Below, one piece after another: positions 16,701 through 24,639 of a DNA stretch of 64,000 nucleotides (positions are counted from its first letter, which is position 1; each line of letters starts with the position of its first letter). A model generated the notes under the pieces. That model saw only the letters and a list, made by a program, of their open reading frames with translations, ran no database searches and was not told where the DNA came from. The translations under genes were made by a program, and so were the position numbers. Source of the DNA: Ruficoccus sp. ZRK36 (GTDB taxonomy: Bacteria > Verrucomicrobiota > Verrucomicrobiia > Opitutales > Cerasicoccaceae); assembly GCF_019603315.1 (NCBI RefSeq), contig NZ_CP080649.1, positions 945,501-1,009,500 on the forward strand, read 5' to 3'.

Positions 16701-16953
16701 GAATGACGAGAATCCCCCCGACAAAGCCGATGCCCGCCAGCAGCATGAGCACGTTAAAATACAGCCAGGCGCTATGCTCCTGCCATGGGCTTGCGTAGAC
16801 ATCCAGCCCCGACCCGGCGAGAATCGCGAGGCTGAACAGCCCCAGCAGGCTGAACACATACAGCACGAGGAACAGCACGAACAGCAGCTTTCGCTGGTGC
16901 TGCAGATGGCGGTAAAACTCAGGCATGGGCAGCCTTTCGTCGAGATGGAGCAC
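13786..16953 (-). CDS. DUF4175-like large membrane protein with coiled coil
   Basis: A 1055-residue protein. Two N-terminal membrane helices ('LLFVLFLVLYVFSLLGLFSLAI', 'WLYFNVLMLLAGIGFVGGILVIL') and a third near residue 150 precede beta-rich Ig-like segments. The C-terminal 450 residues are a long Q/E/A/G-rich low-complexity coiled coil ('AEDQAAQNERYERAERFSPGESERQQLSQAQEALRQAARDAS'). This is the architecture of DUF4175/DUF4175-like proteins in MoxR operons. The start is ambiguous: 16953 or the ATG at 16926, which gives 'MPEFYRHLQHQRKLL'. The stop overlaps the next start by ATGA. The low-complexity part makes exact repeats hard to delimit. Confidence 0.85.
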   Translation of the reverse strand: MLHLDERLPMPEFYRHLQHQRKLLFVLFLVLYVFSLLGLFSLAILAGSGLDVYASPWQEHSAWLYFNVLMLLAGIGFVGGILVILARRPTLAMLARLVERRHPALRENLTTAVEVLERGEPFNPLEQALIRQVERDTEKIVFRTATLPRWLHPVAAILIVVGAFMLFQATQQSSLYSKASYYQRDRLTGEATGLIVEPGDAEAPRGSDLTVTATINRWERDPQIILREDGREVRYPMMLDGQRVGQFTLFDLQEDTTYRVETSSLHSPEYSVTVYDAPRIEAVQLTLEPPAYTRHEAQEFSKLLDLFPIEGTQITLIVKTTPNVRTTLRVGEEETPFFGTTTFTADRDAEYQITLTNAENRKAVTESYKIDVTPDEPPVADVVDPGHDTNAQPDTILPLELYGADDFGLSKVELHVSVSGLPRRPIEVFTARPGSEPLLERNFLTQLDIPRLSVEHGDVVSYYFTVADNREPKPNVARSELYFVEVVKDLDRPQPESDSQGGEGDEAKKKEIDLRALIVELKRVIRQTYRIEPLTGDVRRQARQELGADLNKVQTEARTLLADIGQLLMQVEGGEFFLMVNNALQRLGEAEEEINADRPASAIPLQEEALSNLIQLESFLQATLPPSAGGGQGQPSEQSGQSQGDKEGQSQSEDAMGMQQMRELMAKLNSLAEDQAAQNERYERAERFSPGESERQQLSQAQEALRQAARDASASLQGEAGMGDIRREIAEAGRTMQSASSAISGGEAGQASKAGARAGESLLNAAALLDERIRQAAAGAMNELVSQAQGLAGQQAGAAEASGEAETAGGEGESKGALREQQLGLNDEFQQLMAEIERQAVQMGEAFPGAGEQLARASREAGKARTGAAMQRSANALLYGRYGKAGQLQGEAAEGLDALAENLAKARDQIPSMSAASLEKLINQVEQEQRRLSQQKNQSPGQQGESPGEEGESGQDGNNSLNQLGKNLQQAAKNLKNNELNELGARMSAPQGGDGASGDTTEAMGMLNQAETILQQYLRQQLVEERVNYKRQSAPPPDKYRTLVEEYFKNLAEEP

Positions 16954-18880
16954 TCAGGAGCATCTCTGCCAGCAGGCAGGCCAGAGCCCCCGCTGCCAGC
17001 CAGGGCCACAGCGCAAGCGCAGCCGGTGCCTCCGCAGAGGAGGTTGCAGACTTTCGCTCAATAGCTTCACGGCCGAGCTGTGCCCGGATGTCGCTGAGCA
17101 TGGCCGCCTGCGCCAGTGACTCGGAGCGGTCGATGTTTGTTTGGATAATGTAGGGACCCAGCTCAATGACGCCGGGCTCGGCGCTGACCTCGGGAGCGAT
17201 TGCGCCCGGAGGCAGCGGGAAATCAGCGGGCAGCGGCTCATCCACCGTCAGGCGGATGACCGTATCGTCGGCTTTAGTCGCCTGGGAGAGGGCTTCCCGT
17301 AGCACGGGCAGGAAGGCATTCCGCAGCGGCAGGTCGCTCCAGCGGGGGTCGAGACCCAGCGCGCTGATCAGCAGCTCGCCCTTACCGAGCGTCTCGCGTA
17401 CCAGCAGGGGGTCGCCGTCTTCGGTGGCGAGCAGGACGCTCGTTTTGGCTCCGGGGCGGAGTTTTACGTACTGGTAGATCTCGGTCAGGTACAGGTCGCG
17501 GGCGGACTTTCCGGTAAAGACATCGGCCAGTGGGCTGCCCGGCTCCAGGGTGGCGATGCGGAAAGGCTCGCTACGGTCGCGGTTGCGCCCCGGCATGCCC
17601 AGAAACGCCGTCTCGGTCAGCTCGCCTTCCCGTAGCTGGCGAAACAGCCGGGAAGCGTTCTGCCCCGGGGTGATCAGGGCGACCCCTCCGTTGGCGACGT
17701 AGTCACGGAGTTTTTCCAGCTGTACGGCGTCCAGCTCGGCGGCGGTGCCGGGCAGGTAGAGCACATCAATCGCCTCCGCGACTGCCCCGAAGTCAAAATC
17801 CGGCGCCACGCCATTCAGGACGAAGGCCGGGGGCATGTCTGCGCTGGTGGCAGTGAGCGCCTTTTGCACGAAGGCCACCTCCTCGAGCTTGTCGAGCCCC
17901 TGCGCGCCGGGAAGCAGGGCGACAACCTGTGCCGGAGCTGGCGTGCCCAGCCAGACGGAAAAGCTGTTATCCCCCGCGTAGGCATCGTCAGGAAGGTTGA
18001 TAGTGCCCTGCGGGTCTTCGGCTTGATCAATAAGAAAAGCCACCGTCTGGGTCTGGCCGGGGCCAAAAGTCAGGGTCTGTTCCTCGACTTGATCGTCGCT
18101 TTGTAACTGGACGGTGACGTTTTGCGCCTTTTCGGAATCATTGCGCACACGGGCCAGCACGCGGAGGCGTCCGCCTGTGGCGGGGTAGGCCCGCGCGTCG
18201 AGGACGGCGGCGTTGGGGCGGGTGAAGTCGCCCACCTTGATCGTCTCGACCTCCACGACTTCACCGGCTGCAGGCCAGGCCGAGCTTTGCCAGGTGGTTT
18301 CTTGAAAGTCGCTGATGATAACCAGCTTGCGGAGGCCATCTGGGCCGAGCTCGTTCAAGGCGGCTTCGATGGCCGGGGCGGGATTTCCCATGCGCTGACC
18401 CGGTGGGATGTCGGCCACAATCTGCTCCAGGGTGCGGGCGGGAGAGCCGACGGGGACGGTGGCGAGTACCTCGGTATCAAACAGAATTAGTCCGGTCGGG
18501 TTTCCCTGCTCGGCGATTTCACGCACAGCATTCTCGGCTTCTTCCCAGGCACCCCAGCCGCTCATGCTGGCTGAGGCGTCCAGAACGATCACGGTGCGGG
18601 TTTGGCCGGTTGTCGAGGCGAGCGGTGCGTCCTCTGGCGGCGTCCACAGTGGTCCGGCCAGTGCCAGGGCTGCCAGCGCGATGAAAAGCAACCTGAGCAG
18701 GAGCAGGAGCAGGTCGCGCAGGTGGCGACGCTTGTCTCGGGGCAGCTGCGAGGCCCCGATATAGCGGACAGAGGGAAAGCGCAGGGGGCGGGCACGGGCG
18801 CGATTGACCAAATGCGCAAGCAGCGGCAGGGCCAGAGCAGCCAGGCCGGCGAGCAGGAGGGGCTGGGCGAAGCTCAACAT
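16919..18880 (-). CDS. BatA-domain/VWA membrane protein
   Basis: A 653-residue protein starting with the BatA N-terminal membrane unit ('FAQPLLLAGLAALALPLLAHLVNRARARPLRFPSVRYI', then a second helix near 60-75). The VWA domain has the MIDAS motif 'TVIVLDASASMSGWGAW'. Beta-rich domains and a region with GATase-like character ('DVLYLPGTAAELDAVQLEKLRDYVANGGVALITPG') follow, and a C-terminal helix ends the protein. The Bacteroides Bat proteins give the family its name and are linked to aerotolerance. It is 4 bases from the DUF58 gene and overlaps or abuts the DUF4175-like gene. Confidence 0.9.
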   Translation of the reverse strand: MLSFAQPLLLAGLAALALPLLAHLVNRARARPLRFPSVRYIGASQLPRDKRRHLRDLLLLLLRLLFIALAALALAGPLWTPPEDAPLASTTGQTRTVIVLDASASMSGWGAWEEAENAVREIAEQGNPTGLILFDTEVLATVPVGSPARTLEQIVADIPPGQRMGNPAPAIEAALNELGPDGLRKLVIISDFQETTWQSSAWPAAGEVVEVETIKVGDFTRPNAAVLDARAYPATGGRLRVLARVRNDSEKAQNVTVQLQSDDQVEEQTLTFGPGQTQTVAFLIDQAEDPQGTINLPDDAYAGDNSFSVWLGTPAPAQVVALLPGAQGLDKLEEVAFVQKALTATSADMPPAFVLNGVAPDFDFGAVAEAIDVLYLPGTAAELDAVQLEKLRDYVANGGVALITPGQNASRLFRQLREGELTETAFLGMPGRNRDRSEPFRIATLEPGSPLADVFTGKSARDLYLTEIYQYVKLRPGAKTSVLLATEDGDPLLVRETLGKGELLISALGLDPRWSDLPLRNAFLPVLREALSQATKADDTVIRLTVDEPLPADFPLPPGAIAPEVSAEPGVIELGPYIIQTNIDRSESLAQAAMLSDIRAQLGREAIERKSATSSAEAPAALALWPWLAAGALACLLAEMLLSAPSRRKAAHA

Positions 18881-18884
18881 GCGC

Positions 18885-19787
18885 TTAGCGGATGGCCTCC
18901 CGGTGGTGCAGGTAGCGGGCGAGCGCGTACCCGAGGGATTCGTGGGTGGTCAGGCTGAGTAAATCCACCTGCGAGCGGTTAAAACCCGTGGTGAGCGCCT
19001 CTCTAAAGTCACTCATTTGTGACTTATAGGTCTCGCGGGTAGACTCGGCCCAGGAAATCACTTCACGCCCGGATTCGCTGTCCTTAAACCGGGCCACACC
19101 CTCCATCGGGAGGTCCAGCTCATCGGGGTCGAGCACCTGGACGGCCAGCGTGTCGCAGTGGCGCAGGCGGAAGTGCTTCAGGAGCTCAGGCAGGAGTGAC
19201 TCGCCCTCCAGCATGTCGGATAAAAAGATCACGACGCTGCGCTGACGGAGTTGATTACCAAAAAGTTGCAGCATGGCCTCATGGTTGGCCGAGCCCTCGG
19301 GCTGGAGGCGGGTAAGGGCCTGCAGGACGCGCTCAAGCTGGCCAGCCCGGTGGCCGCAGGGGATGGCTTCACGCAGGGTGTCGTTGTAGGCGAAGAGCCC
19401 GACGTTGTCGCCCTGCCTTGTGGCGAGGTAGGCGAGGCAGGCGGCCGTGATGCACGCGTACCGGAACTTCGTACAGGCCGCGCGTGAGCCCTGATAATCC
19501 AGGGAGGCGGAGGCATCCAGCACGAGCTGGACGTTCATGTTTGTCTCCTCCTGGTACACTTTTGTGTAGAGGCGGTCCGAGCGGGCCAGGAGCTTCCAGT
19601 CGAGGTACTTGAGGTCCGCGCCCGGCGTATAGTCGCGGTACTGCAGGAACTCCGTCCCGAAGCCGTGGAAAAGACTCCGATGCATGCCCGAGAGAAAGCC
19701 CTCCACGGCGGAGCGGGCCATCAGGGCGTAGTTCCCCAACTGAGCCAGATGGGCGGGGTCGAGCAGGTCGTGAACGCTGGGCGGCAT
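18885..19787 (-). CDS. DUF58-domain protein
   Basis: A 300-residue soluble protein of the DUF58 family, which has a VWA-like fold. The hallmark is 'GTEFLQYRDYTPGADLKYLDWKLLARSDRLYTKVYQEET', followed by 'NVQLVLDASASLDYQG', a MIDAS-like strand. DUF58 proteins almost always follow a MoxR ATPase, as here: the MoxR stop is 16 bases upstream. They are thought to be clients or effectors of MoxR. Cytoplasmic location is inferred from the lack of a signal peptide. Confidence 0.93.
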   Translation of the reverse strand: MPPSVHDLLDPAHLAQLGNYALMARSAVEGFLSGMHRSLFHGFGTEFLQYRDYTPGADLKYLDWKLLARSDRLYTKVYQEETNMNVQLVLDASASLDYQGSRAACTKFRYACITAACLAYLATRQGDNVGLFAYNDTLREAIPCGHRAGQLERVLQALTRLQPEGSANHEAMLQLFGNQLRQRSVVIFLSDMLEGESLLPELLKHFRLRHCDTLAVQVLDPDELDLPMEGVARFKDSESGREVISWAESTRETYKSQMSDFREALTTGFNRSQVDLLSLTTHESLGYALARYLHHREAIR

Positions 19788-19803
19788 GGCAGGGGCCGCT
19801 TAC

Positions 19804-20808
19804 TCAGTCCTTGAGCGTGGCGAGGATGTCTTCGATCAGCCGGTCGGAGGTGACTCCTTCGGCCTCGGCGTGGAAATTCGGGATGATGCGGTGGCGCAGG
19901 ACGGGGGCGGCCAGCGCCCGGATGTCCTCGATCGATACCGCATAGCGGCCATCGAGCAGTGCGCGGGCCTTACCGGCGAGCACCAGGGCCTGCGAGGCGC
20001 GCGAACCAGCCCCCCACTTGATTTTCTCGCGGGCGATAGGCAAACAGTCGGGGTGGCTGGGTCGGGTGGCGGCGCTCAGGCGCACGGCGAAGCGTACGAC
20101 TTCCTCGGCCACCGGGACCGAGCGGACGAGCTTCTGCAGCTCCATGATCTCCTCTGCGGTGAAGACCGGCTGTGGCCCCTCTGCGCGTGGGGCGGTAGTG
20201 GCGGCGACCATGGCCACTTCTTTCTCCAGCGGGAGGTAGTCGACCTTGATGTTGAGGAGAAAACGGTCCAGCTGAGCCTCAGGGAGCGGGTACGTGCCCT
20301 CCAGCTCGATCGGATTCTGTGTGGCGAGGACGAAAAAGGGTGGCTGGAGCTTGTGAGTTTGTCCCGCAGCGGTGACTTGCCGCTCCTCCATCGCCTCCAG
20401 CAGCGCGGCCTGGGTTTTGGGAGGGGTACGGTTGATTTCGTCCGCCAGCAGCATATTTGCGAAGACCGGGCCCGGCACGAAGCGGAAGTTACGGCGGCCG
20501 GTGGCGGGGTCTTCCTCCACCACTTCGGTGCCAAAGATGTCCGCCGGCATCAGGTCGGGGGTGAACTGGATGCGCTTGAAGCTCAGCGTAAAGGTGTCAG
20601 CGATACTGCGGACCAGCAGGGTCTTACCCAGGCCGGGGACGCCGGTGAGCAGGGCGTGGCCGGAGCACAGCAGGCTGATCACGATCTGCTCGATCGCTTC
20701 CTCCTGCCCGATGATGGTGCGGTTGAGTTCTTCAAACAGGCGCTGGCGGGCGTCCTTGACGCGGGCGACGATTTCTTCGCCGCTGGCGGGCTGGGTGGTA
20801 TCGGGCAT
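19804..20808 (-). CDS. MoxR-family AAA+ ATPase
   Basis: A 334-residue AAA+ ATPase of the MoxR branch. Visible motifs are Walker A 'LLTGVPGLGKTLLVRSIAD', Walker B/sensor region 'NMLLADEINRTPPKTQAALLEAMEERQVT', sensor 1 'VLATQNPIELEGTYPLPEAQLDRFLL' and a C-terminal lid. It is the first gene of the ten-gene minus-strand operon reaching to 4440. MoxR proteins act as chaperones that activate or assemble VWA-bearing partners, which fits the three VWA-like proteins downstream. About 266 bases of non-coding DNA lie upstream and presumably hold the operon promoter; no clear consensus is readable. Confidence 0.95.
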   Translation of the reverse strand: MPDTTQPASGEEIVARVKDARQRLFEELNRTIIGQEEAIEQIVISLLCSGHALLTGVPGLGKTLLVRSIADTFTLSFKRIQFTPDLMPADIFGTEVVEEDPATGRRNFRFVPGPVFANMLLADEINRTPPKTQAALLEAMEERQVTAAGQTHKLQPPFFVLATQNPIELEGTYPLPEAQLDRFLLNIKVDYLPLEKEVAMVAATTAPRAEGPQPVFTAEEIMELQKLVRSVPVAEEVVRFAVRLSAATRPSHPDCLPIAREKIKWGAGSRASQALVLAGKARALLDGRYAVSIEDIRALAAPVLRHRIIPNFHAEAEGVTSDRLIEDILATLKD

Positions 20809-21009
20809 GACGTAAATAATACTGGCGGAAGCGCGGTGTGCGTTTCCGGGCTAAATAAGTCTGTGAGAGCGAAAAGTGCACAATTGTTCCCTTTCGCCTA
20901 AAAGGCAAGGACGTTGCCGGGTGTTGAGGTGCCACGGCCGCTGTTCCTTGCGCTATCGGGGCGAGACGGGAGGTGTGCGCGGACCCGCTATCACTGTATA
21001 AAAAAACAA

Positions 21010-21032
21010 CCGCCCGGGGGAAACCCGGGCGG
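21010..21032 (-). terminator. Intrinsic terminator of the 107-aa gene
   Basis: A 9-bp perfect stem (CCGCCCGGG, loop GGAAA, CCCGGGCGG) flanked on the plus strand by an A-run at 21000-21006, i.e. a T-run on the minus strand. It sits 43 bases beyond the stop of the minus-strand gene ending at 21075 and is oriented to terminate it. It separates that gene from the MoxR operon. Confidence 0.9.
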
Positions 21033-21074
21033 CTGCAATATGCATACCTGTATAGGTTTATTCGCTACCGGAAA

Positions 21075-21398
21075 TCATGCCTGTAACTCCATGATTTCCG
21101 AAAAAATTGACATCGTGAGCATTTCCTCCGCGTACTCGTTGAAGTCCTTGCCAGCGGTGGGCTCTGAGCTGGAGAGCAGGGCGAGCACGATGGCTGCGCG
21201 GCGCTGGAGTCTTTCCTGTACGTAGGTCTCGGGAAAGTTGGGGAGGTGGATCAGGCTGAGGGCGTCTTTGATGACGTCACCGGCAAGCGCAGAAAGCTCG
21301 CGGTGGAGTTCCGGGTTTGTTTCCCCGACAGGCCACGCGGCCGGCAGACTCTTGGTTTCAGGGGTCCTGGTCCGCTCTGCGATTGCTGTGTTGTTCAT
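21075..21398 (-). CDS. Small hypothetical protein
   Basis: A 107-residue soluble protein of no recognised family. The N-terminal 20 residues look disordered (T/P/E-rich). The rest is predicted helical ('HRELSALAGDVIKDALSLIHLPNF', 'QERLQRRAAIVLALLSS', 'EYAEEMLTMSIFSEIMEL'). It is monocistronic, with its own strong terminator immediately downstream and a 210-base gap to the divergent dehydrogenase gene. The isolated, well-terminated arrangement supports a real, possibly highly expressed gene. Confidence 0.6.
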   Translation of the reverse strand: MNNTAIAERTRTPETKSLPAAWPVGETNPELHRELSALAGDVIKDALSLIHLPNFPETYVQERLQRRAAIVLALLSSSEPTAGKDFNEYAEEMLTMSIFSEIMELQA

Positions 21399-21608
21399 GA
21401 TGTGTGAGAGAAGTTATGCGCCTATCATCGCACGAATTGGCCAAACCGCCCATCAGGTGAATCCTGTATTTTTGTTTTTTGACGGAAAAATCACGCCATT
21501 TGCGGTCACCCGAATCGCTTTTAGTCTGCTGCCCGACCTTGCCAATGATGCCTCGTCTGTGCAGGATAAAGGTACCGAGGCCGTTTAGCCTGAGCTATAT
21601 ATACTATC

Positions 21609-22586
21609 ATGAAACCGAAAGTCGTTATACTGGATGCGGGGACACTGGATTTCTCCGGGGAAGAGCCTTGGGCGCCCCTGGCAGAGCTGGCGGACGTGAC
21701 TCGCCACGACCATACCGAGCACGCGCAGGAGGCGATCGTTGAGCGCTGCGCCGAGGCGGATGTCGTTATCACCAACAAGGTGCCCTTTGATGCGGCCACG
21801 CTGGAGGCGCTGCCGCAGCTCAAGCTCATCACCCTGCTGGCTACCGGGTATAACAATATCGATACCGCGGCGGCGCGGGAGCGGGGGATCACGGTGTGTA
21901 ATGTCCCCGGCTACGGAAACGAATCGGTCGCCCAACATACACTGGCGCTGATTCTAGAACTGTGTAACCGGGTGGGCGACCATGCCATGAGCGTCCGCGA
22001 TGGCGGTTGGGTGCGGAGCCTCCATATTTGCTACTGGCTGCAGGCCCCGCGCGAGTTGGCGGAGCTGACGGTGGGCCTCGTCGGACTCGGAGAGATCGGG
22101 CGCGCCGTGGCCGAGCGGCTCTTGCCCTATGGCTGCCGCCTGCTGGCCTTCACCCCCAGCAAGCGTCGTGGCCTCGATCACCCGCGATTTGCGTGGGCCG
22201 GGTCGATGGAGGAGCTCTTTGAGCAGTCCGACATCGTTTCCCTGCACTGCCCGCAGACCCCGACCAACGCCGGATTTGTCAACGCCGACCTGTTGGCCCG
22301 CATGAAGCCCGGCTCCTACCTGATCAATACCGCCCGTGGGACGCTCGTCAACGAGGCGGACCTGGCCAAGGCTCTCCAGGACGGGCCGCTCGCTGCGGCT
22401 GCCCTTGATGTAATCGCCAAGGAGCCTATGCAGGCCGGTCACCCGCTGCAAAATCTGCCCAATGTCTACATGACGCCTCATCTCGCCTGGGCGAGCGAAC
22501 CGGCCCGTCTGCGGTTACTCACAGTCACCGCGGATAACCTGCGCGCTTTCCTCGCCGGTAAGCCCCAAAATGTAGTCAACGCCTAG
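21609..22586 (+). CDS. D-2-hydroxyacid dehydrogenase
   Basis: A 325-residue NAD-dependent D-isomer-specific 2-hydroxyacid dehydrogenase, the standard length. The Rossmann motif is 'TVGLVGLGEIGRAVAERLL', and the catalytic triad can be placed: Arg in 'LINTARGTLVNEADL', Glu in 'DVIAKEPMQAGHPL' and His in 'VYMTPHLAWAS'. Overall similarity is to the glycerate dehydrogenase/hydroxypyruvate reductase branch, so it likely interconverts hydroxypyruvate or glyoxylate and the hydroxyacid. The start ATG follows a short AT-rich stretch (TATATATACTATC). It is a stand-alone gene. Confidence 0.92.
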   Translation: MKPKVVILDAGTLDFSGEEPWAPLAELADVTRHDHTEHAQEAIVERCAEADVVITNKVPFDAATLEALPQLKLITLLATGYNNIDTAAARERGITVCNVPGYGNESVAQHTLALILELCNRVGDHAMSVRDGGWVRSLHICYWLQAPRELAELTVGLVGLGEIGRAVAERLLPYGCRLLAFTPSKRRGLDHPRFAWAGSMEELFEQSDIVSLHCPQTPTNAGFVNADLLARMKPGSYLINTARGTLVNEADLAKALQDGPLAAAALDVIAKEPMQAGHPLQNLPNVYMTPHLAWASEPARLRLLTVTADNLRAFLAGKPQNVVNA

Positions 22587-22657
22587 CCTCGGGCGGGATT
22601 TGTGCCCTGTGAATAAGTTGTGAGCGGTTGGGGATAAGTACCGGCTGCCGAGCAGTC

Positions 22658-24547
22658 TCACGCTCCGATCAGCGAGCGGCCCCGGTTCTTGCGTTCCAGG
22701 CCGTGCTCTGGCTCTTGGAGGTCTTCGGGGTCGAGTGCGGCGACGACATCCGTCCAGCTTTTTCCGGCAGCGGGCTCGGTGCTGAGCGGCAGCGGCTCGC
22801 CGTGTGCCTCGAAGCTGAAGACGCGCACAGGCTTATCGTCTCCCCAAGTACTTTTGCCGGTGAAGCGCAGGGCGGTGACTTCGCGGTCCACGGGCAGCAC
22901 GATGAGGCGTCGCCGATTATCCGTGACCTGATGAATCGTTTCCCACTGGCCGCTGGCAGTCCGGGCCTCGATCTGGAAGTCCCGCACGAGCTGCTTCGGC
23001 AGTGCCGTGTGGCGCTCCTGGTGCGGGTAGAGCACCGGCATGCGTTTCTTGTCATTGAGGTCGCTGTCGAAGAGCAGCCGCACGCACGCGGCGCGGCGCG
23101 GGTTTTTAAAGGAAAGCGTGAGCGCGGTGCCGGGTGCGGCCTCCCAGGCATGGTCTTCGCCGTCGATGGGGCGCTCGTGCCCGTCGAGCAGGGCAGCGGC
23201 GGTGTCATCGTCATAGCTGGCGGCCTCCATCAGCGCGGGCAGCGGCTTGGTGAGGCCGGGCAGCCAGCAGTCGTCCTCCATCAGCATGCGCTGCAGCTCC
23301 TGCAGGACGGAGCCGGTGATCTGCGCAGGGCGGATCGAGTCGCGGGTGCACAGGGCGGCGGCAGTACCGACGGCCTGCCCCATGAGCGAGCACGTCGCCA
23401 TGACGCGGGTGGAGGACATGGCGCAGTGCGTGGCCGAGATATTACGCCCGGCGCAGAAGAGGTTCTTTACGTTCCGCGAATACAGGCTGCGCAGCGGGAT
23501 GCCGTACGGGGAGGGCGCACGGTGGAAGATCGTGGCCTCGCCGGGGTAGTAGAGCCCGGCGGGGTGGTGGTCGTCCATGCTCCAGCCGCCGTAGGCGACG
23601 ATGTCCTCAAAGGCCCCGCCCCCCTCGATGTCGTTCTGGGTTAAAACATGCTCACCGAGATAGCGGCGGTTCTCGCGCTTACCGGGGAGTGCGCCCATCC
23701 AGCGCAGGCGCCAGTTGACCAGCTTCTCAGCCTGGGGGCCACGATTCTTCATGTAGTCCCATACGCCCCAGGCGGCTTTGTAGAGTTCGTCCCGGATCGT
23801 TTCTGAGTCGGAGATGGTATTGCTCAGCCCGCCCAGCTCCAGCCACCAGAAGTTTTCCCCGAGACCGGAGCCGACCCGGGCGGGCAAGTTCGAGTCTTTG
23901 CCGAAGTGGTAGGCCCACTGCGGCGGGGCAAAGCTCTGGGCGTACGGGGTCTGCTCAAGCTGGAGCAACACGGTGTTGCCCATGGTCTTGAGGTCGGATT
24001 TGCGCGGGGCAATCGACTCGCCGTACTCCTCCCGGCTCTCGCGACCCTCACGGGTTTCCGCGCCAGAGAGAGGGGCCAGGATCGAGTCCCCGGAGCTGTC
24101 CAGAAAGGTGCGGGCCTCGACGCGGTGGCGGGTCTGTGTCGTAAGCTGCCAACCCTCGATAGACACGAGCTGCCCGTCCTCGACCTCGGCGTCGCGGCAG
24201 GTGCAGTTTAAAAGCGTGGTCAGGCCGGGCGTCATCTTTGCGTACTCGAAGAGGACCGAATCCCACATCGCGTACATGCCCTGCGGGTTGCGGGCCTGAT
24301 TCAGCAGTTGGATCTCCTCCAGCAGGCCGGTTTCTTTCTTATGGGGGCCGTGCGCGCCGCAGATCCACATGCGGACCTCCGAGGAGGCGTTACCGCCGAG
24401 GACGGGCCGGTCGTGCATGAGAACGACCGAGCAGCCACGCCGTGCCGCAGAGACAGCCGCAATCAGGCCGGCCATGCCGCCGCCGACTACGCAGAAGTCA
24501 ACACTGTGGGTTTGCAGAGGGAAAGGGGAGGGAGTCGAGCTTGCCAT
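22658..24547 (-). CDS. FAD-dependent oxidoreductase (FAD_oxidored family)
   Basis: A 629-residue flavoprotein. The dinucleotide-binding motif is right at the N-terminus ('FCVVGGGMAGLIAAVSAARRGCSVVLMHDRPVLGGNASSEVRMWICGAHG'), typical of the PF12831-type oxidoreductases found beside carbohydrate genes in Verrucomicrobia, Planctomycetes and Bacteroidetes. The C-terminal 150 residues are beta-rich ('VRDFQIEARTASGQWETIHQVTDNRRRLIVLPV') and may be a sugar-binding module. There is no signal peptide. It is divergent from an AraC regulator across 92 bases and probably under its control. The substrate is unknown. Confidence 0.88.
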   Translation of the reverse strand: MASSTPSPFPLQTHSVDFCVVGGGMAGLIAAVSAARRGCSVVLMHDRPVLGGNASSEVRMWICGAHGPHKKETGLLEEIQLLNQARNPQGMYAMWDSVLFEYAKMTPGLTTLLNCTCRDAEVEDGQLVSIEGWQLTTQTRHRVEARTFLDSSGDSILAPLSGAETREGRESREEYGESIAPRKSDLKTMGNTVLLQLEQTPYAQSFAPPQWAYHFGKDSNLPARVGSGLGENFWWLELGGLSNTISDSETIRDELYKAAWGVWDYMKNRGPQAEKLVNWRLRWMGALPGKRENRRYLGEHVLTQNDIEGGGAFEDIVAYGGWSMDDHHPAGLYYPGEATIFHRAPSPYGIPLRSLYSRNVKNLFCAGRNISATHCAMSSTRVMATCSLMGQAVGTAAALCTRDSIRPAQITGSVLQELQRMLMEDDCWLPGLTKPLPALMEAASYDDDTAAALLDGHERPIDGEDHAWEAAPGTALTLSFKNPRRAACVRLLFDSDLNDKKRMPVLYPHQERHTALPKQLVRDFQIEARTASGQWETIHQVTDNRRRLIVLPVDREVTALRFTGKSTWGDDKPVRVFSFEAHGEPLPLSTEPAAGKSWTDVVAALDPEDLQEPEHGLERKNRGRSLIGA

Positions 24548-24610
24548 GATGTTTCCAGTCTCGCCCAGATGGCCTCACGTCTCAATGCGGTAGCGAATCA
24601 GGAATTGCAC

Positions 24611-24624
24611 ATTTTATATAAAAT
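24611..24624. promoter_or_regulatory. 14-bp palindrome in the divergent promoter region
   Basis: ATTTTATATAAAAT is a perfect palindrome lying between the divergent FAD oxidoreductase (start 24547, minus) and AraC regulator (start 24640, plus). It sits 15 bases before the AraC start codon. It may be a -10 element or an operator; the sequence alone cannot decide. Confidence 0.4.
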
Positions 24625-24639
24625 ATTCACCATCTAACT

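Noticed and set aside
22628-23644. 338-codon open frame antisense to the FAD oxidoreductase
   Set aside because: The sense frame has an FAD-binding motif and full family layout; the antisense product has no recognisable domain.
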